Source of the DNA: Chaetorhynchus papuensis
Lineage: Eukaryota > Chordata > Aves > Passeriformes > Rhipiduridae
NCBI GenBank assembly: GCA_013396525.1
Contig: VWYX01000346.1
Coordinates: 632,244-696,243, forward strand
DNA length: 64,000 nt
Reading direction: 5' to 3'
Shown one piece after another: positions 13,001-26,000 of this stretch. The position numbers were made by a program, and so were the translations under genes. The notes under the pieces are model-generated. The model searched no databases, was not told the origin of the DNA, and was given only the letters and a program-made list of their open reading frames with translations. Every line of letters starts with the position of its first letter. Position 1 is the first letter of the stretch.

Positions 13001-16000
13001 TCAATTCAAGGGTCTAATTTCCACCATAGTTAATGAATAACACTTATACTTGGTGACTGAATTATCTGACTTGAATTATCATTTTTAGGGAATATTCTAC
13101 AGAGTCCTAATGAGAAAAAAAAAGCCTCAGAGTTCTCCAGCTTTATTTTTCCAAATATAAAGACTAAATATAGCATGTGTTCCCCAGAAAATGTGAGTGA
13201 CAGGGATTAGTAATTCATGAACAACATGGCCCATTTACAGTCCTACCAGCGCAGAATTCACCGTGGCATGGAGAATATCAAACAAAACAACTCGGTTGAC
13301 TTCCATGCATTTAAAACAATGAGGAATAAAGGCTTAATTCAGACTAAAACTCCAAATGCTCCCTGGATTTAGTTAACAGTAATGAAAACATTGAATAATA
13401 GCTAAGAAATAAGCTGAAACCTGAATTTTAAAAGGCTGAAAAATAATTAGTTAAATCCCCAAAGTATTAAAAGTTGTAGTTGAAAATGAAGCTGTGTTCT
13501 GTCACGAGGCTTTGGTCAAAGAATACTTTTCAAAAGTCTCACCAAAACCCATGGGTTGCGTTTAATTGTGAGTGTTTTAAATCCCTGCCAGCCCATTCCA
13601 AGAAAGTGTGACTACACTGTGACTACGAGCAACCCCTCGAGACTATGGTGTTTCTTAGTGGTTGATCATTTTCACATGGTTTTCTTTTGAAATAGATCTC
13701 AGGACTGGGTTGCAGGGGCCCCAGTTCCTCAGGACTCATTTGGAAAGGGAGCATTTTGCACTCGATGCCCTGGGTAGGCGTGGAAAGCAGAGCAGAGCAG
13801 TGCTCCCGGGCAGGCTGACTGTGTCCTGTGTTATCGGGGGAGCAAGGAGCACTTGTGTGGCAGCTGCTGCAGGGGCTCCGGGCCACTGAGGAGAGTGATG
13901 GCAGTGGCTCTGAGCAAGGATGGCAGAGCAGACTCCAAACCCCTGTGAAGGGACACCAGGCAAATGCCACCACGGCATGTGGCACTGAAGAGCTGCAGCT
14001 GCCTTCACACCTTGCTGTCTGTATGGTACTCCTGCAGTGCCAGCAAAGGGGCAGCAAGCCTCAAATGCCCGGAAATTATTGGGTAAGCTATGGGATCAAA
14101 TAATATTTAAATGATTGGCATATCTCCAGATTTTTGAGACTCATACCGCAGGCATGTTTTTGCTGCATTGTCATAAAATAACATGGTAGCTTGAGCAGGA
14201 ATTGCTGTCCTTCTCAACAGAGGTAACATGAATTACCCAACCAAAGCACTCCTACTCACCATCCTAAAGTACTGCATATTGTATCCTCAGCCTGATACCA
14301 CTTTGGTTTGTTCTCCCCAGCTGACTTCTTAGAGCACAACCTGCTATTTACACCTGCCCAGTCATGCTTCTGGAAGAGAAGAAGTTGGTCCAGCTGTACC
14401 TCCAGTGGCTGTGGATAGGAGTTCATGTGTTTGCTGCCTTCTCTTCCCTCACAGAAGCAGCCCAAGACCTTGCAACTTTGAGTTTCATTGTGTACCTCTG
14501 CTTTGCTTCAGGCATAAATCAACTGTAGCAGGCATTTGCTGCCTGCCACACTACAAAGCATCAGGCATTATCTGTGAGCACTGCACACAGTTTTGCCGCA
14601 GTTCAGTAAACAATGTACATGGCTGCTGTGCTCCAAGTGAGTCAGAGACCTAGAAATGAGCTGTTACTGAGCAGCAGGGTACAAACTAGGCCTTTCTTTA
14701 CCCAATCCAAGCACATAAAGCAAGTTACTGCTGTAAATATTTCTCTCTCTGGCCTTTTCTTCACTGCAAGAAGAGGTACTTTCCTAATGTCTGTCAGAGA
14801 TCCATGCCACAAACATATTAAAATATATTTGCTTGTTTATTGTAGTTTTTTAATCTGCCAACTCCTGTGATGCTAATAAGAATGAAAAGGGCACCTTTTC
14901 CCATGGGTGCTTTTGTTCTTGGTGTACCCAGGACAGCAACTTTATCTTTGGAAAGCCAAAGCCATATTTTTGCATTTCTTTTTTTAACTTACTAGGAAAA
15001 AATGTTTACAATACTTATGCGGTAATCTGCTAATAATCCCTGTGTCCATAAGTCCACTGAGTGAAGTGGTACAGGATGAAGACATCACTTGGGCTCAGCT
15101 GCCATCAGGAGCTGGGCCTGAAGGTGGAGTGAGGCTGGCAACCTGGCCACCAGCCCCTGCTGGCACAGCTGGCTCCTGCTGAACGCTGACCCTGCTTTCC
15201 CCCGTGCTTCACCCTCTGGGCTGGTGAGAAAGCAGCTGGTGTGACAGGCATTTGGCTTGTTGCTGTGCCACAGCAACCCTTGGCATTAGAAAAGCACAAG
15301 GATAGGTTTGCTGCTGAAATCTCCAGCCTTTCCTCTGGTAAAGCCATGGATTAAGCAGCAGGAGACTCCTCAGTTATGTGTGAATGTTGTAATCAGTGGA
15401 AAGTGGATTCCAGCTTATTTTTGATGGCTGACAACAGATGCCTTGCTGTGCTTCACCCTCCCACCCAGTTCTCTGTCTTCTGACGTTTCTCTTCCCCTGC
15501 CCTGCCTACCCCTGTTTTTCTTGATTTTGGTTTTCTTCCCTTCTGGTTTTAATTTAATACTTTTCTCAACAAATAAACAAAACCTTCCCATAAAATTTGC
15601 TCTGCAAGAATCATTGTCATGCTTTTTATACCTTGCCTTTAACAAATGTTATAGGATAAACAGTGTTGCCCATGTTAAATAAATAAATACAAAATAATTA
15701 GGAAAACAAAGTGAAAGAAGTCAATCTCACTCTCCCTTTTCTCCTGACTCTAAGACAACAGCAGGAATCATGAGCTATCAGCCATGTGTGGCCTGCCACC
15801 AAAAATCTCCCTGAAAAGCGGGAGCAGCCTTCTCATGCCTCTCCTGTGGAGAGGCAGCACACTTACCAGATACAAAGACTGCAGGCAGTAGCTGCTGGCA
15901 CAGATGCTGCCAGGGAATCATGCACAGTTGAGTAGTAAGGCAAACTCCAGGAAAACTCAACCTATAATTAGCTAATTTCTGCGTGAGCAATTGGCATCAA

Positions 16001-16473
16001 GCAAGTGAGAAGTCAGCTGTGAAAGAGAGGAATTGACTGGCTTAAAAGAGAGGCAGATCGACTGGCTTAATTCTGGGGAGGTTGGTTGGGTATTTTTGGC
16101 ATTTTTTTGTTTGTTTTCGTCTTGGTTTTTTTCTCTTTCTCTTTATTCTGCCTTGTGCACCTACAACTTTTCCTCTCTCTTTCTCTCCTTCCCTCACCCA
16201 TCCCTGAGATGACAAGCAGATATTATGCACTGTCAGCTCATCTGTTGCAACAATTTTTTCCTCCCATGAAACTGAATCTGGAATAAAACATTTTGAGAAC
16301 TGACCCCAGAGGAGCGTATGTGCAAAGTCCATGCAGGGGTGGCCCCAGGCGAGAGCAACTCCAGCAGGACCCAATTTCCTCAAATCTTCTCCTAAATGGC
16401 TTCTGCCTCTACCTCTGATGGGGTAAATCCATTCAGTTACAGCTTGCCTGCTGGCACAGTTTGGTTGTAATAA

Positions 16474-16516
16474 ACCCAGACAGTACATTACCCAGACAGT
16501 ACATTACCCAGACAGT
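16474..16516. repeat. Tandem repeat, 16-bp unit, about 2.7 copies
   Basis: ACCCAGACAGTACATT occurs at 16474-16489 and again perfectly at 16490-16505; a third, partial copy (ACCCAGACAGT) covers 16506-16516. The identity of the copies indicates a recent slippage-type duplication. It sits in non-coding DNA. Confidence 0.95.
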
Positions 16517-17327
16517 GCTTACCTCCACGTTTGCAAGGGGCTGCTCTGCCCAGAGTGCCACAGGCTGGTCAGGGGCAGCTGCCCAGCACATGGAACAGGC
16601 TGCCTGCTCACTGGTGTCTCCTGAGGTGTCTTCACGCTTTGCAAGGCCCAAAGAAATAGCTTTGGTCTCAAAGGAGGGATTCAGGTGCAGGTGGGTTGGG
16701 GGAGGCCACCCACCTTCACTTCTTGCGCCAGGTCTCCAGAGGAGGGCTGCTGCAGGGACTGGGAAACCTGCTTCAGCTGGGTTGGAGTAAATCTTGTCAC
16801 TTACACCTGGGAAGGACAACCGCAAGGGAGGCCTCTCCAAAGGAGGCAGTCTTTTGCAGCAAATTTTCCTGTTCTTTGTGCATGGCTACAGACCTGTCCT
16901 ACCCTGTACTTGTGTCAGTTTTTACACCTGTACCAGTCTGGACACAATAAAAGCATCTGTTCCCTGAGACAGTTTCTGAGAAACACATGTGAATTCACTG
17001 AAATGTGGATTTGTGGGGTTGCTTCAATGAACTATGTAGAGTTACTTTCCCCTGCTAATTCAGTCCACAGTGGTGGCGCAAGCATTAGTGCTCAGGCAGA
17101 AATTGCTGCACAGCTTGTGGGTGCCTGATCCGAATGAGCTCCTGGTTGGTTCACCTCCCCTAGAACTGACCTGAAGGCTGGAGTGCTTCAGGCAGGCTCT
17201 AGGAGACCTCTGCCTGCCAGTCCTGCCTGCATGGTGCCCGTGCACGGCTCTGGGGTGTCTGATCACACAGCTGAACATCCAGCTTGGTCCTTCCTTCTGC
17301 CTTCCAGAAGGGGAAGGAGATTCATCG
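16517..17327. other. Non-coding stretch before a CR1 fragment
   Basis: GC-richer than the preceding DNA, with overlapping open frames on both strands (for example 16685-17128 on plus and 17060-17554 on minus). None has a recognisable domain, and overlapping frames on both strands are expected where stop codons are scarce. No gene is called. Confidence 0.5.
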
Positions 17328-17463
17328 GAAAGTGCTCGGGACCAGGCTGGATGGGGCTTTTGAGCAGCCTGTTCTAGTGGAAGGTGTTCCTGCTCATGGC
17401 AGTGGCAGTGAGTTAGATGATCTTTAAGGTCCCTTTGAGCTCGAGCCATGAATGATTCTGTGA
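17328..17463 (+). mobile_element. CR1 LINE 3'-end fragment, plus orientation
   Basis: The text GGCTGGATGGGGCTTTTGAG, then a 'CTAGTGGAAGGTGTTCC...CATGGCAG' block, then 'TTAGATGATCTTTAAGGTCCC', and a worn 'ATGATTCTGTGA' tail follow the order of the avian CR1 3' untranslated end. It is truncated at its 5' side, as CR1 copies usually are, and carries no coding part. The same block recurs on plus at 38.7 and 50.0 kb, which supports the call within this window. Confidence 0.85.
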
Positions 17464-20400
17464 GTGCCCACTGCTCTTTCTGCTGTGTCACCCCAGCTTT
17501 GCTGAAGAATTGGCTGCTGGCGGGAGCTGCAGGCCTGGCAGAGGGGCAGGACACGCTGTGCTCCGGCAGGCAGCCAGCACTGCTGCTGCCAGCTTGGGCT
17601 TACTCATGGGCAGCGTGGTCGTCCTGGGACACCTCAGCGGGCCCGAGGCAGCCCACATGGCAGTGAGCAGTCGTGATTTGAGTGGGCACTGCTAAATTAG
17701 CCAGAGAACTCACAGGCTTTGGCCATGGGGCACAACAGGCACGTCACCTGCTGTCCCCAGGCATGTTGCACCCAGACTAAGATGTGCTTGCCCAAAGCAA
17801 CAGAGAGGGACCTTGTCGGGGTACAGCTGCCTCATGGCTTGGTGGTGCAGCTCTCCCTGTTTCTGCGCCTCTGGAGCACCATGTTTGCTCAGGAAAGGCT
17901 TGGCACCCATCAGGGTCTGACGAGTCCCGTGCAAGCAGTGTGTGTGCACACAGCCTCCTGCCTCTGGGCACAGGGTTCTCTGCTCACTCTGGACCTACAC
18001 ACAGGAGGAGTGCGTGTGCACCTGTGTATACGTGGGCATACGTGTGCACAGGTACAGGTATGTGTATGTACACTTACGTGTAATAGCAGCTACACTGGCT
18101 ATGCAGGTCAGTGCCCTCAGCCTCAATGAACAGCTCCCCTGCTGCACAGAGTCAGGTTTGGGGAGAAGACTGGTACCTGGTGGGCAGAGCTAGGGATGCA
18201 AAGATGGAAGGTCAGCACAGGAAAATGTTCAGCATGGGCCATGCAGGCCCATGCTAGGCTAGTGACTCATTTTGGACTGTAAACAAACAGCAGGAGTGCC
18301 ATGGTGTTGTGAGGAGTGCTGCACAGCCATTTGAATACTGTTAATCTCTCATTGCCGACTCCAGCTTGGTAAACAAGAGTTCAGCACAGCTTTGACTCTA
18401 ACCAAGAGAGCTATCAACCTGGCCCCTGAGAAACTGCCCAAAGGATAGAGATGGGATGTCTAAATGGGGGTACTTGGCAGCTCATCCCTCGCTTGGGAGT
18501 CCAGTCTAGAAGAAATCACACCTAACACCAAATCTCTGTCTGCCTCGTGTTGTGGAATTGTGTCTGTGCTGGCCTGAGAGCAGTCTCCTCTGACCTGCTC
18601 TGAACAAGGGCTCTTGGTCCTTCACAGCTGAGACCAGTGACCTAGGCTGGCTTCAGAGGCTGCATCAACAACAAAATCACAGCTGAGCAAAAGCAGCCCA
18701 TCTGTCCTGAGCCCCAGCTGACTCCTGCTTTGCTTTGACAAGATGCCCTCCCAATGGTGTTCACCATTGCCAATTTTTCTTTGTTTCTTTCTCTCCCTTA
18801 TCTCTAAAGAATTACTCTTGTTCTATTGCTGTGTCCCAAATGCTTTAAATCATCTTGAACACCCTCACTATTTGCTTGAAAGAAGAGCCTGCAGGACATC
18901 AGTTTGCCTTCAGCGCCAACCATATCTGCCAAAAGCAGCTGCCCAGGCTGTTAGTGCGACACAAGGCCTCCACTGCCAAGATGTGTGTGTCCTCCAGAAC
19001 CTGAAAAGGGGAATGTCACACTGATCCTGTTATGCCTTTGGGCTTTCAGGAGGAATATGGATCTTCTGCTTCAGCTGGCTTATTCTTTGGCATCCCAGCC
19101 TGTGATGTGCTTTGATGGCGTTGATGCAGCATCAGACCCTACAGGGGCATGTGCCCCAGTCTCAGCTCTGCTGCTGCTCCCTGTCTGTGTGCCCTTGGCT
19201 GCTCCTAGTCCTCGCCATCAGGGAGGGCAATCACCTCCTGTAGCATGCAGCCCCTCAACCCGGAGCAGCGGCTCCAGGGGCTCGTGGTGTTGAGGCTGGC
19301 ATGGCTCACAGCTGCCTGCCCAGGGCCAGAGGTCTGCCCCAGGCACCATGTGGCACCACGAACAGCAAAGGGCAGTGGCCACAGGTACTGCCTGTCATGC
19401 TCTTGGAGAGGGTGAGTCACCCACAGCCATTCTCATTTTACCCTTCTGAAGCTCAGTACAGACTAAAATTAAATGTATCTGGAGGTCAGGTTCCTTCAGG
19501 ACATCTGGCTGGGACTGGAGGTTACTGAGGCTGCCGCAGCTCCTGACTGACTGCCCAAGTGCTGATGATTTTAGTGCTGCTCTCGGGACCTCTGGAGCAG
19601 AGTCATCCTGCAGTGTGGATTGCCTGGCACATGCCAGCCCCGAGGATATGGCCTTCATTATGCAGAGAGGTGGTTTGCCCAAGGAGAGGAAAGCCGGCTA
19701 AGCTGTGTCTACCAGCACAATCCCTGCCAGCCCTCTGCTCCCGGGAAGATGAGCCGCTGGTATCTGATCCAGTGCGAGACAAGCAGAAGCCAACCAAACA
19801 AGTCCACCTAATCCACTTCCAAAAATATCCCCTGGCTGTAAGACGAAAGGCCCTGGGAGTTGCTGGCTGCCTGTTTCCCTTTAGCACATGGAAAGGAAAA
19901 AACACAAACCACAAGGAGGTGAGGCTGGGGGCATGTGGGGTGTTTCTGGTCTCCCCCCTCAGGCAAGGTTTAAGGGTGAGCAGTCCTGAGGTGAAGAGCT
20001 GTGGTTTCACTTGGGTTTCACTGCATGGTGGTTTGCCAAGGCCACCCAATGTCCCTGCCAGCTCTTGTCCTTGTCCTTGGAGCATGTCTCCTCCAGGATT
20101 GCTTATACTGGCCTTTCCCTATCAGGTCGGAAAAAAGATAAATTCAACTCTTTCTGCCTAGCAGACCTTTGCAGTTTCCTATCTTTATTTGGATTCAGAG
20201 CTGAAGCAGACATCCTGCATTAAAAGAAGCAACCAAATGAGTTTCCAGAGTTCAGACTACTTGGGGGAGGAGGGGCATCAATTTGCATAATTTTAATAAA
20301 ATACTGGGTCAGTCCTAAGACTGAATGATGCTACAGGTGACCACAGGTGACAGGAAACTGTTCATGTGTGGGTGTGAATATTGAGCACACAAAAGGGGCT

Positions 20401-21107
20401 GCCTTGCTGCCTGTGTCGCCCCTGTTCAGCCAGGACACAGAGAGAGGGAAGGGAGCCCAGGGATGAGGGGTCAGTGCAGCCACTGCTGCCAAAGAGCAAT
20501 CTGAATGTAAGAGCAAGTGAACTCTTTCCCTGGTTTTACCCTCTTTTGACATTTTTTCAAAACGGAAAAAATAAGTCTGACTGAAAAACCAGTCAGAAAC
20601 CACAGCCAATTTTATTCTGGTGAGCTATTTAATCCTTGCTCAAGGAAACAAGCATTTTCAGCCATGGCTGCCCCACAGTTTGTCAGCAGTGCCAGCAGGG
20701 ACCTGAGAGCATTCTGCCCTCTCTTGAGGGTAGAAGGAGAAATTACTCTTGCCTCAGTACTCAGAACCCAGCTGCAGGGCCCAGGCTCCCAGGGACCCTG
20801 AAAGTGCAAAGCAAGATACTGTCCCATCGCTTGTGTCCCCTGCATCCAGCTGCTCCTGCCAGCAATCCTCTCCCCAGGGCAGCAAGCAGCCACCTGCCTC
20901 CCAGGGGCCTCAGGGTGAGGAGCACCTGGCCAAGGAAACCCCAGCCTGTGCTCACCAGGGTCCAGTCTGACCTGCACAGCCCAAAGCGGGATAACCCTGG
21001 GATGAAAAATCCAGCTCCCTGCAGACCTTGTCCTCTGCACCTAAACCAGCCTGTGTACTGAGGGCTCTTCCCACCCAACAGTGCAATTCTCATGCCTGGG
21101 ACGTGAC
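17464..21107. other. GC-richer non-coding stretch
   Basis: Relatively GC-rich and therefore full of spurious open frames; the longest is 200 codons at 19559-20161 on plus, overlapped by a 160-codon frame on minus (19603-20085). No domain is recognisable. A TG/CA-rich alternating tract lies at about 18007-18084, and a perfect 12-bp palindrome TGTGTGCACACA lies at 17941-17952. No gene or transposon boundary is visible. Confidence 0.5.
18007..18084. repeat. Degenerate TG/CA-rich alternating purine-pyrimidine tract
   Basis: A run of GTGTGCAC, GTATACGTG, CATACGTG and TATGTGTATGTAC blocks, mostly alternating purine and pyrimidine. It is an imperfect microsatellite of the kind that can adopt Z-DNA. 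Confidence 0.7.
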
Positions 21108-21265
21108 TGTTGTGGTTTGACTCTGGCTGGATGCCAGGCACTCGTGAAAGCCTCTCGCTCACTCCCCTCTGCAGCTGGACAGAGAAGAGAAAGTTTAATG
21201 AGTTCATGAGTTGAGATAAGGACAGGACTCATTAAATACCATCAAGGGCGAAACAGGCTCAACTG
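21108..21265 (-). mobile_element. Fragment of an avian endogenous retrovirus LTR (3' end)
   Basis: Read on plus, the fragment begins TGTTGTGGTTTGACTCTGGC and continues through 'GGATGCCAGGCACTC', 'CAGCTGGACAGAGAAGAG', 'GAGATAAGGACAGGACTC' and 'GGGCGAAACAGGCTCAACT'. The same blocks appear in the same order at 47.8 kb, so this is a repeat seen twice here. From memory of avian genomes this is the U5 end of a common ERV LTR lying in minus orientation, with its terminal CA at 21108. It ends abruptly near 21265 and lacks U3. The first 11 bases are identical to the outer end of the LTR at 48826. Confidence 0.7.
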
Positions 21266-22201
21266 AGAGATATTAGCTGGCATGGCTGGCTGGTGGGGAC
21301 AAAGGCAGCTGGCTGATGGTGCATTTCTCACAGCACATGACTAAATACATACAGTGCTTCCTTCCTCTGGGGTTTGTCTATGCATGCTGGAAGGCATTTG
21401 GGGACAATCAGCTGACCAGGTGGCTCAGTGCACTCCGTGTGTCTGACTATGCAAAGGACTGCTTTGTACAACACAGAGGTCTCTGCTGCTTGGGAGTTCT
21501 GGGTCTGCACCCACCAAAAGACATGGGAAGGCTCTCACGGGACTCCTGAATGCAGGGACAAAGCACCCTGCAGTCTCTATGCTCACCAAAAGTGTTGGAG
21601 CAAAGTGAACATCCCTTGGCATCAGGAGATGGGCTCTGTCAGGAGAGCTCATACCTTTTATCAGACCATCAGACACAGGCAGGAGAAAGCAGCTGACAAG
21701 TTTTGGGGCGTTCGGGTGTCTCTGTTTTTTTCTGAGTGTATTGTTTGTCCTAACCTACATGACTCCTCCTTGCAAACCTTGCTTCTCCTCTGACCTGAAA
21801 CCATGGCAGTGGCAAGAGCCTTCCTGGCATCGTGTCCTTGTTCACGGAGCTATAGTAGTGAACAAGAAAATGGTGGGCACCCACAAGTGCCCTGGAGAGG
21901 ACAATTGAGATGGAGGGGAAACGCCATTGTGACTAATTAAAAATAAATAAAATCCCACTTTTTTGTGCCTTTCCAACTGTTTCTCGGGGGAGAGACAGCC
22001 AAGGAGAAGGGTACTGGCTGTGCTCCGAGCCTGCTTTTGTTCTGAAAGCTTCCAACAACAACTGGGGTTTATTTTTGTCCATAATGATGATTCCAGTCCT
22101 GTCCTGAACTAAGCAGTGTTAAGCCTGAACAACTGGGATGTCCTCGCTCAAGACCGTGGCATTTTGTTCTCCTTGACTTCTATCACTAATGAGCAGATAT
22201 T
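21266..22201. other. Non-coding stretch between LTR fragment and CR1
   Basis: No gene or further repeat is recognised. The open frames (for example 121 codons at 21428-21793) have no recognisable features. Confidence 0.5.
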
Positions 22202-23085
22202 CACAGAATCACAATATGCTGAACTGGAAGGGACCCACAAGGATCATTGAGTCCAACTCCTGGCCCTGGACAGGACCATCATCAAGAGTCTCACCATGTG
22301 CCAAGAGTGTTGTCCAAACACTTCATGAACTCGGACAAACTTGGTGCTGTGGCGACTCCCCTGGGGAGCCTGTTCCAGTGCCCCACCACGCTCTGGGTGA
22401 AGAGCCTCTTCCTGATATCCAACCTGAATGTCCCCTGACACAACCTCAGGCCATTCCCTTGGGTCCTGGCACTGGTCACCACAGAGAAGAGATCAGCATC
22501 TGCCCCTCCTCTTCCCCTCATGAGGAAATTGTAGATGCAATGAGTCTCCCTCAGTTTCCTCCAGGCCGAACAGCCCAGGTGACCTCAGCCACTCCTCATA
22601 CTGCTTTCCCTCGAAGCCCTTCACCATCTTTGTTGTCCTCCTTTGGGCACTCTCTAATAATTTAAATCTTTCTTATATTGTGACCAAACCTTCACACAAT
22701 ATTCAAGGTGAGGCCGCCCCAGAGCAGAGCAGAGCAGACAATCCCCTCCTTGCCCGGCTGGTGATGCTGTGCCTGATGCCCCCCAGGACAGGGTTGGCCC
22801 TCCTGGCTGCCAGGACACTGCTGCTTCACATTCAACTTGCAGCCAGCCAGGACTCCCAGGTCCCTTTCCACATCACTGCTCTCCAGCATCTCATTCCCCA
22901 GTCTGTCCGTACATCCAGGGTTTTCCCATCCCAGGTGCAGAATCCGGCACTTTTGCTTGTTAAACTTCATGTGGTTGGTATTGCCCAGCCCTCTGATTTG
23001 TTGAGGTCTCTCTGCAGGGCCTCTCTGCCTTCAAGGGAGAGAGCAGCTCCTCCCAGTTTTGTACCATCTACAAACTGCTGTTTGA
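22202..23085 (-). mobile_element. CR1 LINE, 5'-truncated, minus orientation, with the ORF2 C-terminus
   Basis: The plus-strand text from 'CACAGAATCACAATATGCTG' and 'GAACTGGAAGGGACCCACAAGG' is the reverse complement of a CR1 3' end. On the minus strand, 22970-22692 reads as the C-terminal part of the CR1 reverse transcriptase ORF2: the pattern is KFNKQKCRILHLG, a run with LESSDVERDLGVL, then KLNVKQQC. Further 3', 22521-22291 shows the late ORF2 motif RLDIRKRLF...HWNRLP. The two parts are in different frames with lost sequence between them, so the reading frame is broken. The copy is truncated within ORF2 near 23085 and has no endonuclease. The plus-strand open frames over this interval are antisense shadows. 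Confidence 0.92.
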
Positions 23086-26000
23086 AGCTGCTCTGCAGTC
23101 TGCTGCTATCCCACCCAAACCCTCCTGAAGCCCAGCCCTAACTAAAGGTTCACACAGGCAAACAAACTCCTCCACAGGTTATATATGTATATGAGAACAC
23201 ACATCAACATATGCACGTTGTGGTACACACCACCTGAGTATCTGCTTTGATCTACAGCAAACAAAATCCATGCAAATAGCTGGTCAAAATCATCAACCTC
23301 CAGTTTTGACCCTGTGCTCTCCCCACTACAAGCAGACCTCTCAGAAATTTCTCCAAGTTTTCCTGATCACTGCCACAGAAAGTAGGATGAAAATGCCCAC
23401 ATTTTAGCTTATGCAGAGCCAATGTGTGGTGGCTTGGCTTCAGAGACATGTAGTATGGAAAGACCCTTGGTCTGGACACATCATACCTTTGTTACCCTAA
23501 CTTTGCTGTAGAAATCAGTTCAGATGATTGAGATTTCAAGTTAGCTTGGCATTTGTCAGAGGAATCAATATTTCATGTGCATGAACAAACATTTGCCCCC
23601 TTCAGCAAGATAGCTTTGGATCAGGACCGTATTTACTAGAGACTGATCTTCCAGTACCCACTGAAATTGAAGTGAGTCAAAGATTGTCTTGTAAAAGAAA
23701 CACATTTGTCACTTGAATGTATTTTCAATGTGTAATGTTAATCTTTCTCATTGTTCACACGAGAACTCCTTAGTAAATTACTGCCAATTAAAATAATTCT
23801 CTAGACAAAGAAGATTTTTACATTTCTCTTGCTCAGGTGAGGCTCAGAAATGACACAAAATGAAACCTGAAGCACAGAAGGAGGGAAAACAGCCTGTTGG
23901 GAGAAGCAGCCCTGAGAAAGGTGATGATGAGCAGAGGCTGAAGCAATGAAACCCTCAAACTGACTTTCACAGAGGAGCTTTGCAGCATTCCCACAGAGCT
24001 ACAGAGGAAAATCCCACTCATCTTTGGATGGAAATTTTCCCCATGTGACCACAAACCTACGGCCCATGGAGATGTTGCACATGATGCCCCAGCCCTTGAT
24101 TCATGGATTTCCCAGGAGAAAGACTGGAGAAACCTCCAGCCCTTTTTCCGGCTTTTTGACCAGCTAAAGGGGCTACTGTGCTTTTTGCAAGATTGAAAGC
24201 TGTATTTATTTTTTTTGCACCAGGGAATGTTTTCCCATTTGCTAGCTGGCCACAGCCCTTCTGGAGCTCGCTAGTTCCTATGTGCACACCTGAATTTCTG
24301 ATGAGGAGTTGTATGCAAGTATTAAAATAAAAAGAGAGGCTTTTGCTGCACTTGTGTATGTTTGCTGGAAAGCTCTCAGAAAGCACATTGAATACTGAAT
24401 TTTTTCCATCAGTGCTTTCAGCATTTTCTTGACATGAAAGTGATGTGATAAAAAGTATTTTCAAGGACACTTGAGTGAAGTGCATCACTCTGTGTCATCT
24501 TTCCGGTAGAAATTCCCCAAACGGAATAATTTAAGATTTTTTGCATAGCTTGATGACTGTCAGAAGTCTCTCCACATCATCTTTGAAGAAGGTTGTGGAT
24601 ATTTTCACAAAATATATAAAATGGGCCAGATGATATTCAGATCACACTAAGCTCTAGAAGAATAAGTGCTTGTTTTGCAGGGTGTTTTGCCACAAAATAA
24701 CAAAGTGCTAGAAAGAAATGTAATACAGAGGATCACCAACCTGACAAAAAAAGCAGGAAAGATCACTAAAGTGACATTCAGAAAACACATTCTGACTAAA
24801 GACTACAGAACATCTGCTGCAGCATCTGAATTTGCATACCACAAATTAAAACAAATAAAATATCCCTGAGCTGTCATCTGCTCTTTGTTATGTGATCACA
24901 GCCTTGCTGCTTCCTCTGTTCTCGGGGTAGGATGATGTGACTGCCTGCCATGGCTTTGGCCAGGAGGACAAAGTTTTAGGTGGCACAAGCTACCCCAACC
25001 TCCTCAGCATCAGGCACTGCTGATGAGCTGCGGACAAGTTGATGGGCGCAAGCTGCAGATCCCCCCCCCCAGCAATGTTTTTGAGTAGCATTGGGGATGT
25101 ACAACGGCAGAAACAGGGATCTAAGGAGTGGCAAATTCCCAACAGGATCTTCTTGTCACCTCACAGCTGTCTAGGCCCAGCACCAATCCATTTTCTCCCC
25201 AGCTACACCGAAGCATACTTTCATTGGTAGTGCACTCATGTCTGTTGCACTGAGTTGCTGCCTGTGGTGCCTGGCTGTCCTGTCCTGTTTGGCAGAGGGG
25301 CTGCTGCATCCCCAGCCCTGCAGAGGCTTTTGGTGCAGCCTCTCACCTTACTGAAGGCCAGAAGGAGTAAAATCTATTCACTGATTTGTCACACGTGGAG
25401 AGCAGGTTCTCAGCCAGACTGAGGGCCAGATGTGCAAACACCTCTGCAGAAGCAGCTAACAGCCCAAAGAGACTAGTCTAAGCAGATCAACCAGACAATG
25501 CACTAGGGGCAGCAAAGTTCTAGGAGGGTTTGTCTCCATTCTGTAGCTTAGGAGTTTATGAAACTTCCTGCAGAGAACACGGGAAACATTTGGCACGGCT
25601 TGGACTTGAATTTATGTTGCTTGAACCCTGCCCTGACTTCAGCACACGAAGGCCACCTATAAATCTGAAATGATAATGAGCACAGAAATAAAACCAGCCC
25701 AGCCTGTTTCTGCCCTGTGCTGTTGCACGCCACAGCACACCTCTGGGTGCCAGCACTGGGAGCTGGGTGGCACCGTGACAGGAGAGTGACAGCAAAGCAA
25801 TAAATCTCCTCAGACATAAATTACCATTCAGGGTCATAAAATCAGAAGAGTCGAGCGTAAAATAAAGAGCTCTAATTTATGATGGATGTGTCTCAAGCAG
25901 AGCTTTCTGCTGCCTGCAAATCAAAGCATATGGATACTTTAAACAAAATGCCCCAGCTGGATGTAGGAAGATCCCATTTAGCATAACCACAGGACTCTAT

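Larger units (their letters stand above)
2216..16473. other. Long non-coding stretch, no gene seen
   Basis: About 14 kb of mostly AT-leaning single-copy DNA. Open frames are short, have no recognisable domain and show no matching splice context. Visible landmarks are an A-run at 2749-2760, a 22-base T-run at 4483-4504, overlapping ATTTA motifs around 9621-9638, a small inverted repeat at 10041-10078 and GC-richer islands near 3.8-3.96 and 13.7-14.0 kb without a convincing CpG island. It could be intergenic DNA or intron; I cannot distinguish these. Confidence 0.6.

Noticed and set aside
19559..20161. 200-codon plus-strand frame
   Set aside because: Overlapped by a 160-codon frame on the other strand in GC-rich DNA; no domain, no start or end signals.
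22189..23141. Plus-strand frames of 153-158 codons
   Set aside because: They are antisense to the minus-strand CR1 ORF2/3' end and have no independent support.
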